35,136 nt of DNA from Acetobacter syzygii. Lineage in GTDB: Bacteria; Pseudomonadota; Alphaproteobacteria; Acetobacterales; Acetobacteraceae. This document shows positions 23,563 to 32,017 of this stretch, piece by piece (position 1 is the stretch's first letter; each line of letters starts with the position of its first letter). The stretch is taken from the NCBI RefSeq assembly GCF_000964225.1, contig NZ_BAMZ01000051.1, positions 1 to 35,136 on the forward strand, written 5' to 3'. The notes below the pieces were generated by a model. That model was not told where the DNA came from. It searched no databases and saw only the letters and a program-made list of their open reading frames with translations. Made by a program: the position numbers and the translations under genes.

Positions 23563-25356
23563 ATGGCTTCTTCTGCTGGTCGTGCTTCTTCCTCCATGCC
23601 CAAGGCATCCCTTTTTGTGGACGTGTTGGGTTTTGTCATTCGCCTGTGGCTGGCGTTTCCGCGGCCTTTGGGGGTAACGGTGGGCATGGTGCTGCTGGCA
23701 ACGCTGGCGGATGTGCTGATGCCGCTGGCCGCGGGCCGTCTGGTCTCCGATGTGGCGGAGCCTGCCGTGCAGTCCGCGCGTTTGCACCATGCGTTATGGA
23801 TGGTCGCAGCCCTTGCCGGTTGCGGGTTTGGCAGTGTTCTGGCCAAGCGGTACGCCTACCTTGGTATTACCCGGCTGACCACCAGAGTAATGCAGAAGAT
23901 TGGCACGGAATCCTTTGCCCATGTACAGCGCCTGTCCACCGACTGGCACGCCAATACCTTTGCCGGTTCCACCGTAAGGCGGCTGACAAGAGGCATGTGG
24001 GCGGTGGATATGCTGGATGACACGCTCCTGCTCATGCTGCTGCCCGAATTCTGCCTGCTGGTTCTGACCACCCTTGTTCTGGGCTGGCACTGGCCTGCCA
24101 TGGGGGTCATGCTTGGGGTCCTGTCGGCGCTGTTTGTCGCCCTCTCCTGTATGTTGACCCTGCGTTACGTTGCCCCTTCGGCACAGGCGGCCAATGCGGG
24201 GGATAGCAAGGTGGGCGCGGCACTGGCCGATGCCATAACGTGCAATGCCGTGGTCAAGGCCTTTGGGGCAGAAACGCGGGAAGAAGAACGCCTGACCCAT
24301 ACGCTGGACCAGTGGCGCACAGCCACCGCCCGGATGTGGATCCGTGGGACCGACAGCGCCAATATTCAGGCGGCAGCCGTGGTGGTCATGCGTCTGTCTC
24401 TGGCAGCCGCAGCGGTGTGGCTCTGGTGCAAAGGGCAGGCTGGGCCGGGTGATGTGGCATATGTGCTGACCATGACTTTTCTGGTGCAGGGTTATTTGCG
24501 CGAGATCGGGCAGCAGGTCTCGGTGGTGCAGCGCTCGGTGAATGAGATGGAAGAACTGCTGCTGCTGTGGCGAACCCCCCTGACAGTAGCGGACCCTGCC
24601 CAGCCGGTTAGCCTGCATGTGGCCCATGGCGACATCGAGTTCAAACATGTGACATTCCAGTATCCGGGCCAGAAAACTGCCCTGTTTACCGACCTGTCGG
24701 TCCGTATTGCGCCGGGGAGCCGTGTGGGGCTGGTAGGGCCATCTGGTTCTGGAAAATCCACATTTACCAAGCTGCTCCTGCGGTTGTACGCGCAGAACAG
24801 CGGCCACATTCTGATTGATGGGGTGGATACGGCAAGCGTCCGCCAGTCTGACCTGCGCCGCCAGATTGCACTTGTGCCGCAAGAGCCCATTCTGTTCCAT
24901 CGCAGTCTGGCCGAAAACATTGCTTATGGCAGACCAGATGCGACAGCCGAGCAGATTGCTCAGGCGGCCCGTCTGGCCAATGCGGCAGACTTTATAGAGC
25001 GTCTGCCCGATGGATACGCAACCTTGGTGGGCGAGCGTGGCGTCAAGCTTTCTGGGGGGGAGCGCCAGCGTGTGGCCATTGCCCGTGCCTTTTTGGCGGA
25101 TGCCCGTATTCTGGTGCTTGATGAGGCCACGGCCAGTCTGGATTCCGAGTCCGAGGCTCTGGTGCAGGAGGCCATGGAACGGCTGATGCAGGGGCGTACG
25201 GTGCTTATTGTGGCGCACCGGCTGGCAACTGTTGTGGGGCTGGACCGCATTCTGGTGTTTGAACACGGGCGGATTGTAGAGGATGCTCCCCACGCCGAGC
25301 TGGTGCAGCACGAGGGCGGGCTTTACCAAAGGCTGTATGCCCTGCAAAGCCTGTAA
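23563..25356 (+). CDS. ABC exporter half-transporter (ATP-binding/permease fusion)
   Basis: A 597-residue protein with an N-terminal six-helix transmembrane domain (~20-320) and a C-terminal ATPase: Walker A GPSGSGKST (~391), Q-loop VPQEPILFHRSLAENIAYG, signature LSGGERQRVAIARA (~495), Walker B ILVLDEATASLD (~518) and switch histidine IVAHRLATV. This is the ABCB/MsbA-like exporter layout; it would act as a homodimer or pair with another half. The substrate is unknown. The first ATG has no visible Shine-Dalgarno, and a second ATG 11 codons in is possible. Divergent from nth, convergent with the glycosyltransferase gene. Confidence 0.9.
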   Translation: MASSAGRASSSMPKASLFVDVLGFVIRLWLAFPRPLGVTVGMVLLATLADVLMPLAAGRLVSDVAEPAVQSARLHHALWMVAALAGCGFGSVLAKRYAYLGITRLTTRVMQKIGTESFAHVQRLSTDWHANTFAGSTVRRLTRGMWAVDMLDDTLLLMLLPEFCLLVLTTLVLGWHWPAMGVMLGVLSALFVALSCMLTLRYVAPSAQAANAGDSKVGAALADAITCNAVVKAFGAETREEERLTHTLDQWRTATARMWIRGTDSANIQAAAVVVMRLSLAAAAVWLWCKGQAGPGDVAYVLTMTFLVQGYLREIGQQVSVVQRSVNEMEELLLLWRTPLTVADPAQPVSLHVAHGDIEFKHVTFQYPGQKTALFTDLSVRIAPGSRVGLVGPSGSGKSTFTKLLLRLYAQNSGHILIDGVDTASVRQSDLRRQIALVPQEPILFHRSLAENIAYGRPDATAEQIAQAARLANAADFIERLPDGYATLVGERGVKLSGGERQRVAIARAFLADARILVLDEATASLDSESEALVQEAMERLMQGRTVLIVAHRLATVVGLDRILVFEHGRIVEDAPHAELVQHEGGLYQRLYALQSL

Positions 25357-25401
25357 AGACCCTGCGCGTGACTGCCTGAATGATGCAGATGGTGCGGGCG
25401 G

Positions 25402-26376
25402 CTAGGTGGTGGGGCTGGCAGGAGTCTGGTGGATCTTGCGCACCAGATAAATGGGGCGCTGTTTGGTTTCCATATAGATCCGGCCGATGTACTCGCCCAG
25501 CATACCAATGCTGATGATCTGAATGCTGCCAAAGAATGTGACGGCAAAAAAAAGCGAGGCATAGCCCGGCACCGCATTGCCCATAAACAGGGTGCGCCCG
25601 ACAATAAAAAGTCCGTACATCAAGGCACAAATTGCTCCGACAGTGCCCAGATACGTCCAGATCCGGATGGGAAGAGTGGAAAAACTCGTCAGCCCTTCAA
25701 GTGCAAAGTTCCATAGCGCCACACCGGAGAATTTGCTCTCTCCCGCATTGCGGGCTGCGCGCACGTAATCCAGCGTAACAGTGCGGAACCCCACCCATGC
25801 GTACAGACCTTTCATGAAGCGCTGCCGCTCGGGTAGCTGTTGCAGGGCATCCACCACGCACCGGTCCATCAGGCGGAAATCCCCCACATTGGATGGGATT
25901 TTGATTTTGGACAGACGATTATGCAGCGAATAGAACCACGAGGCCGTCAGGCGTTTAGCCGCACTGTCTGACGAGCGGTCAACCCGCCTGCCCAGAACCA
26001 CCTCGGCACCTTCCTGCCATGCGGTAATCATTGGGGGGATAAGTTCTGGCGGGTCTTGCAGGTCTGCATCAATGACAATTACAGCGGCACCCGTTGCCGC
26101 ATCCAACCCTGCGGTCATGGCGGCTTCCTTGCCAAAATTGCGCGATAGTTCGACAATTTTGAACCGGCTGTTCTGGCGGGCAAGCGCAATCAGGCGTCTG
26201 AGCGTATCATCCTTGCTGCCATCATCCACACAGACGAGTTCCCACTCTGTATCGGGGATAGCAGTAAGAACGGGGAGAATGGTCTGGGCAAAAAGGTCAA
26301 CACCGTTCCCCTCGTTATAAAATGGAACAACGAGAGAAATTAAACTTGGCATTGACGCACCGCTATCCATAACCAT
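25402..26376 (-). CDS. Family 2 glycosyltransferase, GtrB/DPM1-like
   Basis: A 324-residue protein with an N-terminal GT-A domain (LISLVVPFYNEGNG, VCVDDGSKDDT, VIDADLQDPPELI containing the DXD-type metal site, GRRVDRSSDS) followed by two C-terminal membrane helices (~232-255 and ~268-290). This layout is typical of polyprenyl-phosphate glycosyltransferases such as GtrB and ArnC, which load a sugar onto undecaprenyl phosphate at the inner membrane for envelope glycan modification. The sugar is not predictable. Three possible ATGs lie within nine codons, none with a strong ribosome site. No flippase or second transferase is visible nearby. Confidence 0.88.
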   Translation of the reverse strand: MVMDSGASMPSLISLVVPFYNEGNGVDLFAQTILPVLTAIPDTEWELVCVDDGSKDDTLRRLIALARQNSRFKIVELSRNFGKEAAMTAGLDAATGAAVIVIDADLQDPPELIPPMITAWQEGAEVVLGRRVDRSSDSAAKRLTASWFYSLHNRLSKIKIPSNVGDFRLMDRCVVDALQQLPERQRFMKGLYAWVGFRTVTLDYVRAARNAGESKFSGVALWNFALEGLTSFSTLPIRIWTYLGTVGAICALMYGLFIVGRTLFMGNAVPGYASLFFAVTFFGSIQIISIGMLGEYIGRIYMETKQRPIYLVRKIHQTPASPTT

Positions 26377-26553
26377 GACAATTCAAAAAACACTCTCAAA
26401 ATCAGGACGTTCTGATGGAAATCTACAATGTTGCACGGGCCTGATCATCCCTGACAATCCGCATGTGCCATCATACGGGATTGTGCAGCACCAGAGCCGC
26501 TGGAGCAACACATTGCCACGCGCAGGCTGACTGTAAATTTTGTATGGAGATTT

Positions 26554-26646
26554 TGGCGGAGGGGAAGGGATTCGAACCCTCGATACGACTTGACATCGTA
26601 TAACGGTTTAGCAAACCGCCGCCTTCAGCCTCTCGGCCACCCCTCC
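26554..26646 (-). tRNA. tRNA-Ser(GCU)
   Basis: A 93-nt minus-strand cloverleaf: acceptor GGAGGGG paired with CCCCTCC, discriminator G, encoded CCA, a long class II variable arm (ATACGATGTCAAGTCGTAT) and the T loop TTCGAAT. The anticodon GCT lies at 26610-26612 and reads AGC/AGU. It sits just downstream of the gatB terminator on the same strand. Confidence 0.96.
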
Positions 26647-26686
26647 GCCGAAGAGTGCAGACACGACGTTTGCATTGCTGCTTTTA

Positions 26687-26715
26687 GGGGGTTTGGCGCG
26701 TTCCGTCAAACCCCC
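26687..26715 (-). terminator. Hairpin after gatB
   Basis: A perfect 9-bp inverted repeat GGGGGTTTG/CAAACCCCC with an 11-base loop lies about 40 bases after the gatB stop and before tRNA-Ser. No T tract follows on the minus strand, so it may be a weak terminator or a processing site separating gatB from the tRNA. Confidence 0.5.
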
Positions 26716-26753
26716 ATATGCGTAATTTGGTGTTATTTTTTATCTGGTCGTTT

Positions 26754-28208
26754 TCAGGCGTCCAGACGGGCTTTAAGGGCTTCGTTCACAAGGGCCGGGT
26801 TGGCCTTGCCCTTGGTTTCCTTCATGACCTGCCCAACAAAAAATCCGAACAGCTTGTCCTTGCCGGAGCGGTATTCGGCCAGCTTGTCTGCGTGCTTGTC
26901 CAGAATGGCGCTAATGGCTGCGTCAATCACACCTGTGTCGGTAACCTGCCGCAGGCCCTTTTTTTCCACAATGGCATCGGGGCTTTCGCCCGTTTCCACC
27001 ATGTCTTCAAAGACTTCCTTGGCAATTTTGCCGTTAATGGTCTTATCCGCAATCAGGTCGAGCATTTTGCCCAGTGCCTCGGCACTGACCGGGCTGGTTT
27101 CTATACTGTTGCCCGTGCGGTTGAGGGCGGCAAACAGGTCACCCATGACCCATGTCGCGGCCAGCTTACCATCGCGCCCACGGGCTACGGTTTCGTAATA
27201 GTCCGCTACGGCCTGTTCAGCGACCAGCACCCCGGCATCGTAAAAGGCAATGCCATATTCCGCCTGAAAACGCGCACGTTTGGCATCGGGCAGTTCGGGC
27301 AGTTGGGCCGCCAGTTCGTCCACCCATGCCTGTTCCAGTACCAGCGGCAACAGGTCGGGGTCGGGGAAGTAGCGGTAATCATGCGCATCTTCCTTGGAGC
27401 GCATGGTCCGGGTTTCGCCCCGGCTGGGGTCAAACAGGCGGGTTTCCTGATCAACTTCCCCGCCGTTTTCCCATATTTCCACCTGACGGGCGGCTTCCAC
27501 CTCAATGGCCTGCATCACAAAGCGGATGGAGTTGACGTTTTTGATCTCGCACCGCGTGCGGAAGGGTTCCCCCGCCTTGCGGACAGAAACGTTTACGTCG
27601 GCCCGCATGGAGCCTTCTTCCATGTTGCCATCGCAAGTGCCAAGGTAGCGTAGGATCTGGCGCAACTTGCGCAGGTAAGCCCCGGCTTCCTCCGGTTCGC
27701 GAATATCGGGTTCGCTCACAATTTCCATCAGGGCAACGCCAGAGCGGTTCAGGTCCACAAAGGATTTTGTGGGGTCCTGATCGTGCAGCAGTTTGCCCGC
27801 GTCCTGTTCAAGGTGCAGGCGGGTTACACCAATCTCGCGCACGTCCCCGTTTTGCAGTTCAATGCTGATGGTGCCTTTGCCCACAATCGGGTACTCGAAC
27901 TGGCTGATCTGGTAGCCCTGCGGCAGATCGGCATAAAAGTAGTTTTTGCGGTCAAAGCGGCTGTTCAGGTTGATTTGAGCCTTAAGCCCCAGCCCGGTGC
28001 GAATGGCCTGTGCCACGCACTCGTGGTTGATAACGGGCAGCATTCCGGGGAATGCGGCATCCACCAGACTGACCTGCGTGTTGGGGTCTCCGCCAAAGGT
28101 GGTGGAGGCACCGGAGAACAGCTTGGAATGGCTGATCACCTGCGCATGGACTTCCAGACCGACCACAATTTCCCATGTGCCGGTACGGCCTTCAATTGTG
28201 TAGCTCAT
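26754..28208 (-). CDS. gatB: Asp/Glu-tRNA(Asn/Gln) amidotransferase subunit B
   Basis: A 484-residue subunit that binds misacylated Asp-tRNA(Asn) or Glu-tRNA(Gln), activates the side-chain carboxylate with ATP and receives ammonia from GatA. Recognised by [13 protein letters not shown] at the start, [34 protein letters not shown], and the tail YqeY-like domain (~335-484, [31 protein letters not shown]). The length is normal. The ATG overlaps the gatA stop as ATGA, so translation is coupled. Third gene of gatCAB. Confidence 0.96.
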   Translation of the reverse strand: MSYTIEGRTGTWEIVVGLEVHAQVISHSKLFSGASTTFGGDPNTQVSLVDAAFPGMLPVINHECVAQAIRTGLGLKAQINLNSRFDRKNYFYADLPQGYQISQFEYPIVGKGTISIELQNGDVREIGVTRLHLEQDAGKLLHDQDPTKSFVDLNRSGVALMEIVSEPDIREPEEAGAYLRKLRQILRYLGTCDGNMEEGSMRADVNVSVRKAGEPFRTRCEIKNVNSIRFVMQAIEVEAARQVEIWENGGEVDQETRLFDPSRGETRTMRSKEDAHDYRYFPDPDLLPLVLEQAWVDELAAQLPELPDAKRARFQAEYGIAFYDAGVLVAEQAVADYYETVARGRDGKLAATWVMGDLFAALNRTGNSIETSPVSAEALGKMLDLIADKTINGKIAKEVFEDMVETGESPDAIVEKKGLRQVTDTGVIDAAISAILDKHADKLAEYRSGKDKLFGFFVGQVMKETKGKANPALVNEALKARLDA

Positions 28209-29692
28209 GCGCCTGCTCCCGCATGGACGGACGGTTTATGCGTAAAGCCAGCCGCCGCTTCCAGCGCGCCGCCAATAGACAGCACGGTTTCTTCATCAAA
28301 ATGTTTGCCAATGACCTGCAGGCCCAGTGGCAGCCCGACCCCGTTCAGCCCGACAGGGACAGACAGGGCAGGAACACCGGCCATGCTGGCTGGTACGGTA
28401 AAGATGTCGTTCAGGTACATCTGCACCGGATCATCCATGTTTTCGCCCTGTGCAAAGGCGGCGGATGGGGCTGTTGGGGTCAGGAGCACGTCCACGTTTT
28501 CAAACGCCTGTTCAAAGTCCCGTTTGATCAGGGTGCGGACCTTCTGTGCCTTCAGGTAGTACGCATCATAATACCCGGCGGACAGAACATAGGTGCCCAT
28601 AAGAATACGGTTGCGCACTTCCTGCCCAAAACCTGCGGCACGGGTGGCTTCGTACACGCCATCCAGTGTTGGGGCGTCCTTGCGCAGGCCAAAACGGATG
28701 CCATCGTAACGGGCAAGGTTGGAGGAGCACTCGGCCGGGGCAATAATGTAGTAGGTGGTCAGCCCATGGCGCGTGTGGGGGAGGGAGACATCCACCACCT
28801 CGCACCCGGCGGCCTTGAGCCACGCAATACCCTGTTCCCACATGGCCACAACATCTGCTGGCAGGCCGGGGGCGCGGTATTCGGTGGGAATACCCACGCG
28901 CAGGCCCTTAACGCTTTTGCCTACAGCCTTGTGGAATTCCGGTACAGGGCGGTTGGAGCTTGTGCTGTCCTTGGCATCAAACCCTGCCATGGCCTCAAGC
29001 ATCAGCCCGGCATCTGCCACGCTGCGGGTCATGGGGCCAGCCTGATCGAGCGAGCTTGCAAAGGCAATGGTGCCCCAGCGGCTGCACCGGCCATAGGTTG
29101 GTTTAAGGCCGACAATACCGCAATAGGCGGCAGGCTGGCGGATGGAGCCACCCGTGTCCGTTCCTGTTGCGGCCAGTGCCAGACCAGCCGCCACGGCAGC
29201 GGAGGAACCACCGGAGGAGCCACCGGGCACAAGGGCCGTGCTCTCATCCCCCTTGCGCGTCCATGGGTTGGTGGTCGGGCCAAAAGCCGAGCTCATGTTG
29301 GCTGAGCCCATGGCAAATTCGTCCAGATTGGTTTTGCCAAGGAACACCGCGCCCGCGTTCAGCAGGTTGGCGGTTACCGTGCTCTCATAAGGAGGCACAA
29401 AGTTCTCGAGCATTTTGCTGGCGGCTGTTGTGCGCACGCCCTTGGTGCAGAACAGGTCTTTTACACCAATGGGCAGGCCGTCCATAAGCCCTGCCGTGCC
29501 TGCGGCGTAGCGGGCATCTGCTGCATCCGCGCTGGCCAGCACGTCCTGTTCAGGCAGAACGGTAATGTAGGCGTTCAGGGCGGTGTTCAGCCGACCAATG
29601 GCGTCCAGATGAGCCTGTGCCAGTTCCCGCGCGGAAAACTTGCGTGCGGCAAGCCCGGCACGGGCTTGGGTGAGGGTCAGACCGGTCAGCAT
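28205..29692 (-). CDS. gatA: Asp/Glu-tRNA(Asn/Gln) amidotransferase subunit A
   Basis: A 495-residue amidase-signature glutaminase that releases ammonia for GatB. The Ser-cisSer-Lys triad is visible: Lys78 in PIGVKDLF, cis-Ser159 in PGGSSGGSS, and nucleophile Ser183 in [10 protein letters not shown]. The length and the C-terminal [16 protein letters not shown] are typical. The ATG overlaps the gatC stop (TAATG) and the gene end overlaps gatB by 4 bases. Confidence 0.96.
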   Translation of the reverse strand: MLTGLTLTQARAGLAARKFSARELAQAHLDAIGRLNTALNAYITVLPEQDVLASADAADARYAAGTAGLMDGLPIGVKDLFCTKGVRTTAASKMLENFVPPYESTVTANLLNAGAVFLGKTNLDEFAMGSANMSSAFGPTTNPWTRKGDESTALVPGGSSGGSSAAVAAGLALAATGTDTGGSIRQPAAYCGIVGLKPTYGRCSRWGTIAFASSLDQAGPMTRSVADAGLMLEAMAGFDAKDSTSSNRPVPEFHKAVGKSVKGLRVGIPTEYRAPGLPADVVAMWEQGIAWLKAAGCEVVDVSLPHTRHGLTTYYIIAPAECSSNLARYDGIRFGLRKDAPTLDGVYEATRAAGFGQEVRNRILMGTYVLSAGYYDAYYLKAQKVRTLIKRDFEQAFENVDVLLTPTAPSAAFAQGENMDDPVQMYLNDIFTVPASMAGVPALSVPVGLNGVGLPLGLQVIGKHFDEETVLSIGGALEAAAGFTHKPSVHAGAGA

Positions 29693-29979
29693 TATTCCAC
29701 CACCTTGGGTACGGTATAGAAGGGGCCAGATGTTTCTGGTGCGCAGGCCAGCAGGGCGTCACGGCAGTTGCCGTCGGTCACCTTGTCTTCACGCTGGCGC
29801 AGGGTTTCCGTTTCCGTTCCCACCATGGGCGGCACACCCGTAACATCTACCTCTGCCAGCTGGTCAATCCAGCCCAGAATGCCATTTAGCTTCTGGCGCG
29901 TGGCCTCAAGCTCGTTGTCTTCAAGCCCGATCCGGGCCAGTTTTGCGATGCGTCGGGTGGTCGCAAGGTCAAGCGACAT
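29692..29979 (-). CDS. gatC: Asp/Glu-tRNA(Asn/Gln) amidotransferase subunit C
   Basis: A 95-residue small subunit that wraps around and stabilises the GatA-GatB interface. Recognised by [33 protein letters not shown] and the C-terminal FYTVPKVVE. The frame is open upstream to 30411 antisense to ruvX, but the ATG at 29979 has AGAGGGG in the leader and gives the canonical N-terminus. First gene of gatCAB; divergent from ruvX with 73 bases between starts. Confidence 0.93.
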   Translation of the reverse strand: MSLDLATTRRIAKLARIGLEDNELEATRQKLNGILGWIDQLAEVDVTGVPPMVGTETETLRQREDKVTDGNCRDALLACAPETSGPFYTVPKVVE

Positions 29980-30052
29980 GAGAGTGGGCCCCTCTTTCTT
30001 CAGTCTCAATAGAGAATTGCACCTAGCATAATCGCGCGGAAGGCAACATACC

Positions 30053-30538
30053 ATGGGCATGACTCTTCTCACTCTTCCCCAATTAGCTGCCACCCTGCCC
30101 AGACATGCCCGCCTGCTGGGCATAGATCCCGGGCGTAAACAGGTGGGGCTGGCGCTGTCCGATGTCTCGCGTCTGGTGGCTACCCCCTTCCAGACCGTCA
30201 AACGCGGCAAGCTGGGGGAAATGGTTACCTTTATTCGTGCCGTGGCGCAGGAGCATGAGGTAGCGGGGCTGGTTGTGGGCATTCCCCTTTCGCTCGATGG
30301 GTCTTTTGGTCCCGCAGCGCAGGCCAGCCGGGACTGGACAATGGACCTATCGCGGCAGACGGGCCTGCCCGCCTGCCTGTGGGATGAGCGTCTGTCCTCC
30401 TCTGCGGTCAACCGGATGCTTATTCAGGAAGCCGATCTGTCCCGCGCAAAACGGGCCGAGGCGGTGGATAAGCTTGCTGCGGCGTATATTCTGCAGGCGG
30501 CACTGGATAGCCTGCGGGGGGATGTCACGCCTTTCTGA
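30053..30538 (+). CDS. ruvX: RNase H-fold pre-16S rRNA nuclease / Holliday junction resolvase-like protein
   Basis: A 161-residue YqgF-family protein. The RNase H-like active-site segments are LLGIDPGRKQVGLALSD, VVGIPLSLDG, WDERLSS and EAVDKLAAAYILQ, together supplying the acidic residues. In E. coli YqgF processes the 5' end of 16S rRNA; an older name is putative Holliday junction resolvase. GGAAGG sits nine bases before the first ATG. Divergent from gatCAB. Confidence 0.92.
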   Translation: MGMTLLTLPQLAATLPRHARLLGIDPGRKQVGLALSDVSRLVATPFQTVKRGKLGEMVTFIRAVAQEHEVAGLVVGIPLSLDGSFGPAAQASRDWTMDLSRQTGLPACLWDERLSSSAVNRMLIQEADLSRAKRAEAVDKLAAAYILQAALDSLRGDVTPF

Positions 30539-30584
30539 TTACAGATTGGTGGCTTACATTTGCCACAAAGAGCCTGCAAACCCA

Positions 30585-30603
30585 TGTAACAGAAGATGTT
30601 ACA
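30585..30603. promoter_or_regulatory. Perfect palindrome TGTAACA-N5-TGTTACA
   Basis: A 7-bp inverted repeat with a 5-base spacer, ending about 10 bases before the ribosome site of the repeat-protein gene. It could be a repressor operator (its ATGT...ACA ends recall PadR-like sites) or an RNA stem-loop in the leader. Confidence 0.45.
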
Positions 30604-30627
30604 AGATATTTGAGAAGGAATGGCCCA

Positions 30628-31182
30628 ATGACCAAGCAGTCGTTTGCTACCGCACTGATGACCATGGTGGGTGCCGCCGTATTTGCTGTAAGCCTGCCCG
30701 GTGCCTCCGCACATGCGGAAGAACAGGGTGCTTTGACAAAAGCATGGGATTCGACCCGTCAGGGTACGGAAAAAGCATGGGACAAGACCAAGAACGGTAC
30801 CGAAAAAGCTTGGGACAAAACAAAAGCCGGTACCGACAAGGCTTGGGATAAGACCAAAGATGGCAGTGCCAAGGCCTGGGACAAGACCAAGTCTGGCACA
30901 ACCGAAGCATGGGACAAGACCAGGAACGGTACGGAAAAAGCTTGGGACAAAACAAAAACCGGTACCGACAAGGCTTGGGATAAAACCAAAGATGGTAGTG
31001 CCAAGGCTTGGGACAAAACTAAATCTGGCACAACCGAAGCGTGGGACAAGACCAAGAATGGCACCAAGGAAGCCGCACATGATGTTGGCAACTGGGGTGA
31101 GCGTACGGGCCAGAAAATTGGAAGTACCGGCAAGGAAATCGGGCACGATATCCACAACGGCCTGACAGACGATAACAAATAA
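30628..31182 (+). CDS. Exported protein made of 11-residue KAWDKTKxGTx repeats
   Basis: A 184-residue protein. The signal peptide (MTKQSFATALMTMVGAAVFAVSLPGASAHA) is followed by about eleven tandem 11-residue units of the type KAWDKTKNGTE, then a short tail rich in Gly, His and Asp. An 11-residue period with one Trp per unit and alternating Lys/Asp/Glu is the pattern of 11/3 amphipathic helices (LEA group 3, apolipoprotein, synuclein-like). At DNA level the units are 33 bp, and a 132-bp block (four units) starting near 30829 is repeated near 30961. I recognise no enzyme family. The likely location is periplasm. The start at 30628 has AAGGA eight bases ahead; a strong terminator follows. A stress-protective or membrane-surface role is inference. 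Confidence 0.85.
   Translation: MTKQSFATALMTMVGAAVFAVSLPGASAHAEEQGALTKAWDSTRQGTEKAWDKTKNGTEKAWDKTKAGTDKAWDKTKDGSAKAWDKTKSGTTEAWDKTRNGTEKAWDKTKTGTDKAWDKTKDGSAKAWDKTKSGTTEAWDKTKNGTKEAAHDVGNWGERTGQKIGSTGKEIGHDIHNGLTDDNK
30745..31092 (+). repeat. 33-bp in-frame tandem repeat array
   Basis: About eleven diverged 33-bp units, each containing a GCNTGGGANAARAC core (AWDKT). Units four apart are more alike than neighbours, so the array evolved partly by duplication of a 132-bp block (30829-30960 resembles 30961-31092). Confidence 0.85.
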
Positions 31183-31204
31183 AGGCTGCGGTGCCGCCAA
31201 ACAG

Positions 31205-31244
31205 AAAACCCCGCTCTCCCATGGCAGGAGAGCGGGGTTTTTTT
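31205..31244 (+). terminator. Intrinsic terminator of the repeat-protein gene
   Basis: An 11-bp perfect GC-rich stem CCCCGCTCTCC/GGAGAGCGGGG (31209-31219 and 31227-31237), extended by AAAA/TTTT, followed by seven T residues. The AAAA on the 5' side may also let it terminate the minus-strand gene ending at 31285. Confidence 0.92.
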
Positions 31245-31284
31245 ATGGGTGCCCCGGAGCCCAAGCCCCGGACCTACGCTGTAA

Positions 31285-31563
31285 TCAGGCGTAGGTGTCC
31301 AGCAGGTTGGTGTCGCTCAGTGCGGAATCGGAGCCTGAGGACCCACCGGTCGTGGTTTCGGAAAGGATATCCCCGCTGGCGTCCTTGACGATGGTCGTAA
31401 TGGACCCATCGGCATTGAAGCGCTGGCTGGTTGTGGTGGAAGAAGAGGATGAGGAAGAGCTGCTGCCTGAAGACGAGGAGCTGGAGGACGTGCTGTCGGA
31501 AGAGGACGTGCCAAACAGGCTGCTAACGCTGCTGCTGCTCAGGTCGGAAATGGAAGAAGACAT
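31285..31563 (-). CDS. Serine-rich small protein
   Basis: A 92-residue protein. Residues 1-42 are almost all Ser with scattered Leu/Phe/Thr. The rest is more ordered (QRFNADGSITTIVKDASGDILSETTTGG, a beta-hairpin-like pattern) and ends LSDTNLLDTYA. There is no signal peptide or membrane segment. AGG lies eight bases before the ATG. A 99-codon frame is open on the opposite strand, but it is the acidic complement of the Ser-codon run and lacks a good start. Function unknown; a lineage-specific low-complexity protein is my best guess. Confidence 0.55.
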   Translation of the reverse strand: MSSSISDLSSSSVSSLFGTSSSDSTSSSSSSSGSSSSSSSSSTTTSQRFNADGSITTIVKDASGDILSETTTGGSSGSDSALSDTNLLDTYA

Positions 31564-31624
31564 GGAGGATGCCTCATATATACGGATGGATTAAAAAGCC
31601 CCGTCATTGTCATGCCTGCATTTG

Positions 31625-31643
31625 GTCAATGTCAATCATTATC
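31625..31643 (-). promoter_or_regulatory. Fur-box-like 19-mer
   Basis: On the minus strand GATAATGATTGACATTGAC matches the classical Fur box at 14 of 19 positions. It lies about 60 bases upstream of the Ser-rich gene. Alphaproteobacterial iron regulators (Fur/Mur, Irr, RirA) often use different sites, so this is tentative. Confidence 0.25.
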
Positions 31644-31758
31644 AGTCCCGCTTGCGGTGGGGAGCTGCCACTGTTTTTTTGGGGGGATACGTGCTGTCCG
31701 TCTGCTCTGGTGGTTTTTGCCAGCCCGGCCCGGGTGTGCCCGGAGTGGTGGGGGTGGC

Positions 31759-31860
31759 TTAGCGCCGTGCGTTATGCAGGTGCCAGATTGCCCAGCGGGC
31801 TGCACGGAATGTGGTCACTCTGGCCCGCAAAGCCAGCCAGTAAGCTTGAAAAGCGGTCAT
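31759..31860 (-). CDS. Possible 33-residue small protein
   Basis: A short frame reading MTAFQAYWLALRARV and then an Arg/Ala/Trp-rich helix ending HLHNARR. GGAGG lies five bases before the ATG. The composition (aromatics plus regularly spaced Arg, no acidic residues) suggests an amphipathic cationic helix. It is the only coding candidate in the 454-base gap between the Ser-rich gene and gabT. No family recognised. Confidence 0.35.
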   Translation of the reverse strand: MTAFQAYWLALRARVTTFRAARWAIWHLHNARR

Positions 31861-31954
31861 CCGGGCCTCCCCAACACCTTGTAAATTCTTTTTTAATCTA
31901 ATGGGGCATCATGGCCTGACTATGACGTTCAGCCAATTCTTGCGTTTAGGCAAC

Positions 31955-31992
31955 AAAAAAGGCGACTCCCCCAATGAAGGGGAAGCCGCCTT
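31955..31992 (-). terminator. Intrinsic terminator of gabT
   Basis: On the minus strand AAGGCGGCTTCCCC pairs imperfectly with GGGGGAGTCGCCTT and is followed by TTTTG, 26 bases after the gabT stop. Confidence 0.85.
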
Positions 31993-32017
31993 GTACGCCG
32001 TAACCGGGCCTGAAGAA

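Noticed and set aside
23794..25347. 517-codon minus-strand frame opposite the ABC transporter gene
   Set aside because: The plus-strand ABC protein carries every ATPase motif; the antisense frame is His/Gln-rich with none.
30745..31092. Possible CRISPR array
   Set aside because: The 33-bp repeats are contiguous, in frame and code for an 11-residue motif; there are no unique spacers.
31295..31594. 99-codon acidic plus-strand frame opposite the Ser-rich gene
   Set aside because: Its Glu/Asp/Leu runs are the complement of Ser codons and no ribosome site supports its start; not fully excluded.
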